From an uncultured Eubacteriales bacterium (GTDB lineage Bacteria; Bacillota; Clostridia; Lachnospirales; Lachnospiraceae): 6,777 nucleotides of DNA. The position numbers and the translations under genes were made by a program. The notes beneath the pieces were generated by a model. It saw only the letters and a list, made by a program, of their open reading frames with translations, was not told where the DNA came from and ran no database searches. The DNA lies in assembly GCA_900321525.1 (NCBI GenBank), contig ONWL01000081.1, forward strand, positions 1 to 6,777, in the 5' to 3' direction. Shown here piece after piece: positions 1-4,566 of this stretch (position 1 is the stretch's first letter; the number at the start of each line of letters is the position of its first letter).

Positions 1-264
1 CCGGAAAATATGGTTCATATCATAATCAATAACGGGGCTCACGAAACAGTAGGAGGAATGCCGACAGTGGCATCTTCAGTGGATGTGGTGGGAATTGCAA
101 AGGCCTGCGGATATGTAAATACCGCAAGTGTATCCGATTATGATGAACTTGACAGGGAACTGAGTCTTTCCAAAAACAGGAAAGGATTATCCCTGATAGA
201 GGTCAAGTGTCAGGTGGGAGCGCGTGATAATCTCGGTCGGCCGACAACAACAGCAATGGAATGA
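1..264 (+). CDS. aepY: Phosphonopyruvate decarboxylase, C-terminal end (partial at 5' side)
   Basis: The frame is open from base 1 and gives 87 residues ending in TGA at 262-264. The motifs HIIINNGAHETVGGMPTVAS near the start and GARDNLGRPTTT near the end are those of the C-terminal ThDP-binding part of phosphonopyruvate decarboxylases (Fom2/Ppd/AepY), which convert 3-phosphonopyruvate to phosphonoacetaldehyde and CO2. This step makes phosphonate formation by PEP mutase irreversible, usually on the way to 2-aminoethylphosphonate for surface glycans. The N-terminal part and any aepX or aepZ neighbours lie outside the window. Family members usually continue several residues past the PTTT motif (an ENK-type tail); here the protein stops after AME, exactly where the sequence turns into the start of an unrelated minus-strand permease gene. 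The natural C-terminus is therefore probably missing. Family assignment is secure; completeness is doubtful. Confidence 0.88.
   Translation, partial: PENMVHIIINNGAHETVGGMPTVASSVDVVGIAKACGYVNTASVSDYDELDRELSLSKNRKGLSLIEVKCQVGARDNLGRPTTTAME
245..261. other. Junction tract shared by two truncated genes
   Basis: On the plus strand this tract encodes TTTAME of the decarboxylase, and on the minus strand it encodes IPLLLL of the first membrane helix of an ABC permease. To the left only the decarboxylase makes sense; to the right only the permease and its upstream gene do. The 17 bases could belong to either gene, as expected at a microhomology-mediated join or where an assembler crossed between two loci sharing a short word. 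The sequence alone does not decide which. Confidence 0.6.
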
Positions 265-346
265 ACGTAAACGACGCGCAAAACAGCATCTGCTGTCCCT
301 TTCCGCTTTTGAGCCATTTTTTTAGCCGGAACGGCTTCTTTTCCAT
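245..346 (-). pseudogene. Sugar ABC transporter permease (MalF/UgpA type), N-terminal fragment
   Basis: An ATG at 346-344 is preceded by a full AGGAGG (360-355) at 8-nt spacing. It opens a frame beginning MEKKPFRLKKWLKSGKG, followed by QQMLFCASFTFIPLLLL: a basic cytoplasmic N-terminus leading into the first hydrophobic helix, the usual beginning of MalF/UgpA-type permeases in Lachnospiraceae sugar transporters. It lies 151 bp downstream of the binding-protein gene on the same strand, the normal gene order. After residue 34 the frame enters the antisense of the decarboxylase gene, gains 13 unrelated residues and stops at 205-203. Family permeases are about 290-320 residues, so nearly all of the protein is missing and this copy cannot work. 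It is either a pseudogene cut by rearrangement or the intact start of a real gene joined to the wrong neighbour during assembly. Confidence 0.72.
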
Positions 347-446
347 CTTCTATCCCTCCTGTGATCCTGACGCACGCCTTATGGGACTGCACCGGAACCA
401 AACCTGCGTTCCGTATCCGTCCTCCCATCCTGTCGCATCAGATTTT

Positions 447-486
447 GAAAAACAGGCGACCTAAGGTTGCCCCTTAAGCCGCCTGT
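447..486 (-). terminator. Intrinsic terminator/attenuator after the binding-protein gene
   Basis: On the minus strand, 12 nt after the binding-protein stop codon, ACAGGCG (486-480) pairs with CGCCTGT (458-452). An inner stem of about 6 bp with one bulge closes on a 5-nt loop, and five Ts follow at 452-448. It sits between the binding-protein gene and the permease start, where sugar ABC operons often carry a leaky terminator or mRNA-stabilising hairpin that lets the binding protein be made in excess over the permeases. The structure is seen directly; partial read-through is inferred. Confidence 0.75.
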
Positions 487-497
487 CTGCACCTTGA

Positions 498-1874
498 TTA
501 CTCTGTAACCTCTACACCGCATGCAGCCTGTGCGTCAGACCATGCCTGGTTCCACTGGTTCATGATCTCATCAAATGTCATATCTCCATTAGAAGCATGT
601 TCAATGATCTCCTGCACCTTTCTGTCGCCGCCGCCGTTGACATTCAGCTCAGATTCGGAATTCAGTTCATTTAACAAATCTTCTTCCCCTGCCAGTGCCG
701 GTTCATCCTGCAGGAATGTCACACCGTCAAAAGACAGCTTGGTTTCGTTGCTGCCTGCTACGATTGGCAAACCATCTTCATTGTAGGTAAAGCCGGATTC
801 TTCTGTCATCCACTTGACAAATACCATAGCAGCTGCCTGTTCTTCAGCAGTTGCATTCACATTGATACCGAAGGAATAATCCGGACCAGACAGTGCGTAC
901 TGTGTACCGTCTACGGAAATCGGGAATGCCATATATCCTACATCCTCTGCATGATCTCCTGCTGCCTCCATCTGTGGATATGCCCAGGAACCCAGCACCA
1001 TACAGCCGATCTCCCCATTGTTTAACATACCCTTGCAACCTTCCCAGTCTGTGGTGGTATAGTCTTCCTCTGTCAGACCACTTGCCACTGCATCATAGAG
1101 AATCTTGTATACTGCATATGGATGGGTATCATCTCCGTAATTCTGGAATGGATCCTGTGTATGTAACAACTTCTGGTTTGCGTAAGTGGAATCACCGGTT
1201 GCATTGCATCCAATGTAAGAATCCCACGCACCCATGGTCCAGCCTGCTGCATAGTTGGTATACAGCGGAATGGCATCGGTATTGTCCTTGATCTGTTGTA
1301 ATGCCTCTAAGAACTCATCTGGTGTAGTAGGCAGTTCGGTCACGCCTGCTTCTTCAAACACCTTTTTGTTATATACAATACCCTGTGTGGTCGCTGTCGT
1401 CGGTACACCGTATACCTTGCCTTCATACTCCCATACAGTTGCATAGTTGATTTCCTTGTTCATGGTATCCAGATCGCCGAATGGCAGGAAGTAAGTACTC
1501 AGATCTGCCTTATCCACTGCCGGGATCAGGATGACCGTCTCATAATTGCCAGACTGTAAATGAGTCAGCGCATCTTCCGCATAGTTGGTATCAGTGGTAA
1601 TATTCACTGTAATGTTTGGATACATTTTATTAAACTCTGCCAGATACTCTTTCCATGTCACACCGCCATACTCGTCAGAATCCAAGTCAGTTCTGTTATT
1701 AAACATAGAAATGGTAGCGGTCAGATCAGTATAATCCTCTCCCAGGGTCACATCTGCATACTCTTTTACTTCCACACTGCTAGCCTTTTTGCCATTGTCA
1801 GAAGAGCCGCATCCTGCGGTCATCACAGCCATCAGTCCAGCCAGGGACAATGCCAAAATCCGTCTCATTTTCAT
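498..1874 (-). CDS. Sugar ABC transporter substrate-binding lipoprotein (family 1 / UgpB-MalE type)
   Basis: The product is 458 residues. It starts MKMRRILALSLAGLMAVMTAGCGSS: basic residues, a hydrophobic stretch and a lipobox ending at Cys22, so it should be exported, lipid-modified and anchored outside the membrane. A Ser/Lys/acidic linker follows, then an extracellular solute-binding fold with typical segments such as EFNKMYPNITVNI, EYEGKVYGVPTTA and IVYNKKVFEEAGV. Length and pattern fit COG1653 sugar-binding proteins. The start at 1874 is chosen because GGAGG (1888-1884) stands 9 nt upstream and the signal peptide begins there; an in-frame ATG at 1931 would add 19 residues ahead of the signal and has no such support. 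The cut permease downstream and the divergent AraC and nearby LacI regulators mark a carbohydrate uptake locus. The ligand cannot be assigned. The gene looks intact and ends in TAA at 500-498. Confidence 0.93.
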   Translation of the reverse strand: MKMRRILALSLAGLMAVMTAGCGSSDNGKKASSVEVKEYADVTLGEDYTDLTATISMFNNRTDLDSDEYGGVTWKEYLAEFNKMYPNITVNITTDTNYAEDALTHLQSGNYETVILIPAVDKADLSTYFLPFGDLDTMNKEINYATVWEYEGKVYGVPTTATTQGIVYNKKVFEEAGVTELPTTPDEFLEALQQIKDNTDAIPLYTNYAAGWTMGAWDSYIGCNATGDSTYANQKLLHTQDPFQNYGDDTHPYAVYKILYDAVASGLTEEDYTTTDWEGCKGMLNNGEIGCMVLGSWAYPQMEAAGDHAEDVGYMAFPISVDGTQYALSGPDYSFGINVNATAEEQAAAMVFVKWMTEESGFTYNEDGLPIVAGSNETKLSFDGVTFLQDEPALAGEEDLLNELNSESELNVNGGGDRKVQEIIEHASNGDMTFDEIMNQWNQAWSDAQAACGVEVTE

Positions 1875-1961
1875 AATCAAACGCCTCCATAAAATTGTTC
1901 TTTCGCAACTGTTCAGCATCCTCACAGTCACGTTCTTTCTTTGCTTTGTTAGCTTAATTTT

Positions 1962-1970
1962 ATTTTAGCA
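1962..1970 (-). promoter_or_regulatory. Candidate extended -10 promoter for the binding-protein gene
   Basis: Read on the minus strand, TGCTAAAAT (1970-1962) is a TGn-extended -10 element about 88 nt before the gene start, giving a predicted transcript start near 1955. No good -35 hexamer lies 16-18 bp upstream. That would suit a promoter needing an activator such as the divergent AraC-family protein. A weaker alternative is TATAAA at 2073-2068, but its best partner is 19 bp away. Confidence 0.45.
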
Positions 1971-2010
1971 TTTTTCTATTTTGAATCATTATCCATTCTT
2001 GAGATTTCTA

Positions 2011-2039
2011 TGCATCTTTTTGTTTTTGCATCATTTTTT
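2011..2039. repeat. Near-tandem direct repeat upstream of the binding-protein promoter
   Basis: TGCATCTTTTT (2011-2021) recurs 16 bp later as TGCATCATTTTTT (2027-2039). The pair lies about 56-84 bp upstream of the predicted binding-protein start site, within the AT-rich stretch between the two divergent genes. AraC-family proteins bind direct repeats of about this scale, so these are candidate activator half-sites. Chance repetition in T-rich DNA is a real alternative. Confidence 0.3.
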
Positions 2040-2153
2040 CCAGTTTGCTTTCATTTCACGCCTTGTTTTTATACAAAATTAACATTTTTTCCTGTCGCAT
2101 TTTAGGAAACCTTATTTTTTACTTGTTTTTAACTTTATTTTTACTCTTTTGAA

Positions 2154-2182
2154 TTGATTTTTAATTGCAAATAAATTATAAT
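2154..2182 (+). promoter_or_regulatory. Sigma-A-type promoter of the AraC-family gene
   Basis: TTGATT (2154-2159) and a perfect TATAAT (2177-2182) are separated by the optimal 17 bp. The transcript should start near 2189, giving a leader of about 72 nt before the ATG at 2261. This is the best promoter match in the 386-bp divergent intergenic region, which is otherwise very AT-rich with long T runs on the plus strand and holds no gene. Confidence 0.75.
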
Positions 2183-2184
2183 AA

Positions 2185-2200
2185 GGCTACAAAAGTAGCC
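2185..2200 (+). repeat. Perfect inverted repeat at the AraC-gene transcript start
   Basis: GGCTAC-AAAA-GTAGCC is a perfect 6-bp inverted repeat with a 4-nt centre, beginning three bases after the -10 box and spanning the predicted start site. It could be a repressor operator blocking this promoter or a 5'-end mRNA hairpin. No T run follows, so it is not a terminator. Confidence 0.5.
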
Positions 2201-2260
2201 CTATACGCCTAAAATTCCACAACTATCCAAATATCCCAGAGAAAGAAAGGAATATACGAA

Positions 2261-3220
2261 ATGTATTTTTCATTTTATCATCAAAATCATATTGTACCGG
2301 GAAAAGATTCTTCTATGATAGCGTACAAAGAATTGTTTCAGGGCGTGCAGTCCTGTCCTAACCCTATGCTTCCAGACATGAAAACAAGCGGCACCCTCAC
2401 CTGTCTGGCACCGCTGACTGGTAAGATGGAACCGCTTCCTTATTATGGATTACTTTATATTACAGAAGGAGAGGCTGGGTTTTCTATTGACACTTCTCCT
2501 GATCTTTCGGTTTTTGATTCCGGAAAAGCTGCTGACAAAACAGTGACCTCCCATACAGAATCAGCACAAGAACCTATTTTTCTTCACGAAAACACACTGC
2601 TGTTTCTCCCACCAAGATGTGCCATGGAGTTTTTAGTCAAAGCAGTGCCATTTTCCTGTACATTCTACTTCTTAAGTGGCACAGTCCTGGATCCCTATGC
2701 TGCCAGACTGATGCCGACGCAACTGTATCACAGCGATGTGGGCTTACATTTAAAAAACAACTTACACCAACTTGACCGACTTCTACAGCATACAGTACCG
2801 GATTCCCCTTTCTTTCTCACACAGTGTATCTTGAATCTGCTGACCCAATGCATCTCCCTGCATACCGGCCCTATTCACGCCGCATATCCGGCACATGTGT
2901 TGTTTATGAAAGAAATCTTTGATCAGGAATATGTGCAAAACCATACTTTGAGTCAGTTAGAGAAACGATTGCAGGTGAATAAGTATCAGCTTTGCAGAGA
3001 CTTTTCTCAAAACATCGGCTGCTCACCACTGCAATATTTAAATCAGGTCCGCATCCACCATGCCAAGCAGCTGCTTTGGCAGACAGATTTGACCGTACAT
3101 GCCGTTGGCATTGCCGTCGGCATCCCCAACACCAGCCATTTTATCCGACTGTTTCAAAGAGAAACCGGACTGACTCCTCTGAAATACCGGAGCCAGAGAC
3201 CCTTTTCTCCGGTCTCATAG
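2261..3220 (+). CDS. AraC-family transcriptional regulator
   Basis: The product is 319 residues. The N-terminal part (about 40-140) looks like a cupin-type sensor, with short beta-like stretches such as YYGLLYITEGEAGFSI and NTLLFLPPRCAMEFLV, interrupted by a Ser/Asp-rich loop around 80-105. The C-terminal part (about 212-312) is an AraC/XylS DNA-binding domain: one helix-turn-helix near 230-250 (LSQLEKRLQVNKYQLCRDFS) and a second near 278-301, ending in the family signature SHFIRLFQRETGLTPLKYR. AAAGGA (2246-2251) stands 9 nt before the ATG. Regulators of this type beside a sugar ABC operon usually sense the incoming sugar and activate transport; here the binding-protein gene is divergent and its promoter lacks a clear -35, which fits an activator. 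The gene stops 4 bp before the end of the convergent LacI gene with no terminator between. Family assignment is firm; target and ligand are inferred. Confidence 0.92.
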   Translation: MYFSFYHQNHIVPGKDSSMIAYKELFQGVQSCPNPMLPDMKTSGTLTCLAPLTGKMEPLPYYGLLYITEGEAGFSIDTSPDLSVFDSGKAADKTVTSHTESAQEPIFLHENTLLFLPPRCAMEFLVKAVPFSCTFYFLSGTVLDPYAARLMPTQLYHSDVGLHLKNNLHQLDRLLQHTVPDSPFFLTQCILNLLTQCISLHTGPIHAAYPAHVLFMKEIFDQEYVQNHTLSQLEKRLQVNKYQLCRDFSQNIGCSPLQYLNQVRIHHAKQLLWQTDLTVHAVGIAVGIPNTSHFIRLFQRETGLTPLKYRSQRPFSPVS

Positions 3221-3224
3221 CGAT

Positions 3225-4280
3225 TCAGTGTTTTCCCTGCTCATGTTCCAGTTTCCGGACGCTGTTCTTCAATACGATATGGCCTTCCACAATGGTTCTT
3301 CCTGGACGACTGCTTTTGTTTTGCAGTTTTTCCTCTAAAATATGCATTGCCTGGAGGGCCATTTCATGAATGTCCACCTCAAAAGTGGTAATCTCCACAT
3401 CACACAACCCCGGATACAGATAATTGTCATATCCTACCACAGAAATATCCTCCGGTACTCGAAAACCTGCGCCCTCCAGCTTTCGAATCAGCATACTGGC
3501 AACCTTGTCACAATTGCACACAAAAGCCGTCGGCATTTCTTCCGGAAGCTGCAAAAACTGCGCCTCATCCATGATACCCGTTTCTTTTTCTCTATCATCC
3601 AATTGCCAGTCCGGACGCACCTGCACACCGTGCTCTAACAGTGACTTCACATATCCCAGATACCGGTCTGTAATGGAACTGGTGGCACAGAGGGTTCCCA
3701 CATAGCCGATTTTCTCATGCCCCATGTCAAACAGATAATTGGTCAGCACGTAGGCACCATAAAAACTATCTGATACCACCGCATCCACCTTCTGCGCCTC
3801 ATCATAAAAATCCAGATACACCTGAGGCTGCTGTACGGTATTACTCAAGAAATCTAAATATGCATCGGACAGTTTGCCAATGACAAGGATCCCATCTGCC
3901 TTCTGCTCCTGTATGAGCTTTGGAACTGCCAGTCCCCTTTCCATTTCACAGGTCACCACTTCCATCAATGTGAAGTTGTTTTCAGAAGCCCCAATCATCG
4001 CCACCTGTCTGTACATCTGCAAATAAAAGGAATCGTATTTGTCAAAATATTTCTCATGAATCAACACGCCTATATTGGCACTTTTCTTTTCCGTACTCTG
4101 CTGCTCCCGTTCTCTGTTCCATGCGGAAGGCTGCTTATATCCCAGTTCATTTGCCAGCCGGACAATCTTCTCCCGCATTTCCTCACTGACCCCTTTCTGC
4201 CCGGACAATGCCTTGGAAACTGTCACGGTACTGACTCCCAAAGGCTGGGCAATGTCTATTAACCTGACCGATTTTGCCAT
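3225..4280 (-). CDS. LacI-family transcriptional regulator
   Basis: The product is 351 residues, normal for the family. Residues 5-50 form the LacI helix-turn-helix: RLIDIAQPLGVSTVTVSKAL, then SGQKGVSEEMREKIVRLANE and LGYKQ leading to the hinge. After a charged linker (53-67), residues 68-340 form the periplasmic-binding-protein-like effector domain, with typical segments ANIGVLIH, KADGILVIGK, MGHEKIGYVG, EDISVVGYDN and a C-terminal VEITTFEVDIHEMALQAM. It probably represses sugar genes until a carbohydrate effector binds. GGGAGA (4296-4291) stands 10 nt before the ATG. It has its own promoter (4362-4334) with an operator-like palindrome just downstream, so autoregulation is likely. Its nearness to the binding-protein and AraC genes suggests the same sugar regulon, perhaps as repressor beside an activator. 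The effector sugar is unknown. Confidence 0.93.
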   Translation of the reverse strand: MAKSVRLIDIAQPLGVSTVTVSKALSGQKGVSEEMREKIVRLANELGYKQPSAWNREREQQSTEKKSANIGVLIHEKYFDKYDSFYLQMYRQVAMIGASENNFTLMEVVTCEMERGLAVPKLIQEQKADGILVIGKLSDAYLDFLSNTVQQPQVYLDFYDEAQKVDAVVSDSFYGAYVLTNYLFDMGHEKIGYVGTLCATSSITDRYLGYVKSLLEHGVQVRPDWQLDDREKETGIMDEAQFLQLPEEMPTAFVCNCDKVASMLIRKLEGAGFRVPEDISVVGYDNYLYPGLCDVEITTFEVDIHEMALQAMHILEEKLQNKSSRPGRTIVEGHIVLKNSVRKLEHEQGKH

Positions 4281-4302
4281 AACTCACGTTTCTCCCTTTT
4301 GA

Positions 4303-4318
4303 TTGTATCCGCTTACAA
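4303..4318 (-). promoter_or_regulatory. LacI/CcpA-type operator (cre match) in the lacI-like gene leader
   Basis: Read on the minus strand, TTGTAAGCGGATACAA agrees at all 16 positions with the Gram-positive cre consensus WTGNAARCGNWWWCAW and has the near-palindromic TTGTA...TACAA arms with central CG typical of LacI-family sites. It lies roughly 9-24 nt downstream of the predicted transcript start of the LacI-family gene, where bound protein would block elongation. It may be the regulator's own operator or a CcpA site. Confidence 0.7.
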
Positions 4319-4333
4319 ATTGCTTATACTATC

Positions 4334-4362
4334 AGTATACTCATATGTTTTTGTTTTGTAAA
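4334..4362 (-). promoter_or_regulatory. Sigma-A-type promoter of the LacI-family gene
   Basis: On the minus strand TTTACA (4362-4357) and TATACT (4339-4334) are separated by 17 bp, each one base off consensus. The transcript should start near 4327, with a leader of about 47 nt containing the operator-like palindrome and the ribosome binding site. Confidence 0.72.
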
Positions 4363-4491
4363 TCTTTTTGAGTTAAAATTAAGCGAATTCGTCATTGTGC
4401 CGTCCTTTTCTGTTACGGAACTTCCATCCGATCCAGATATTTTGCAGCACAAATCTCATGACGGAAAAAACTGTGCAAATACAGGAAACCA

Positions 4492-4500
4492 TGCTATACT
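4492..4500 (+). promoter_or_regulatory. Extended -10 promoter of the glycosyltransferase-like gene
   Basis: TGCTATACT is a TGn-extended -10 element; the hexamer 17 bp upstream (TGTGCA) is a poor -35. Transcription should begin near 4507, about 60 nt before the chosen start codon. The stretch from here back to the LacI-gene promoter (4363-4491) shows no gene. Confidence 0.55.
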
Positions 4501-4520
4501 GAATTTAGAAAGAAGCATCC

Positions 4521-4540
4521 AAAGCAGAACTGTCTGCTTT
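4521..4540 (+). repeat. Perfect inverted repeat in the glycosyltransferase-gene leader
   Basis: AAAGCAGA-ACTG-TCTGCTTT is a perfect 8-bp stem with a 4-nt loop, lying between the predicted transcript start and the ribosome binding site. It is followed by GAAATT, not a T run, so it is not a terminator. It may be a 5' mRNA-stabilising hairpin or an operator. Confidence 0.5.
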
Positions 4541-4566
4541 GAAATTCCATGCTTTTGAGGCACGAT

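Noticed and set aside
261..464. Plus-strand open frame of 67 codons after the decarboxylase stop
   Set aside because: It is antisense to the permease start and its leader, has no ribosome binding site, and reads as Cys/Pro/Ser-rich low-quality sequence.
893..1291. Long plus-strand frame of 132 codons antisense to the binding-protein gene
   Set aside because: It is a His/Ser/Pro-rich shadow of a well-supported gene, with no ribosome binding site and no recognisable domain.
1875..1931. Longer start for the binding lipoprotein at the in-frame ATG 1931
   Set aside because: It would put 19 residues, including two Arg pairs and a Cys, ahead of a complete lipoprotein signal peptide, and the clear GGAGG lies before ATG 1874 instead.
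2068..2098. Alternative minus-strand promoter for the binding-protein gene (TATAAA with GCGACA)
   Set aside because: The -35 matches only 4 of 6 bases and the spacer is 19 bp; the extended -10 at 1970-1962 is closer to the gene and better.
4376..4391. Second operator-like AAGCGAATTC site about 74 bp upstream of the perfect one, at a spacing that would suit DNA looping
   Set aside because: Only the core fits; the conserved TG and CA arms of the consensus are missing on both sides, so chance is more likely.
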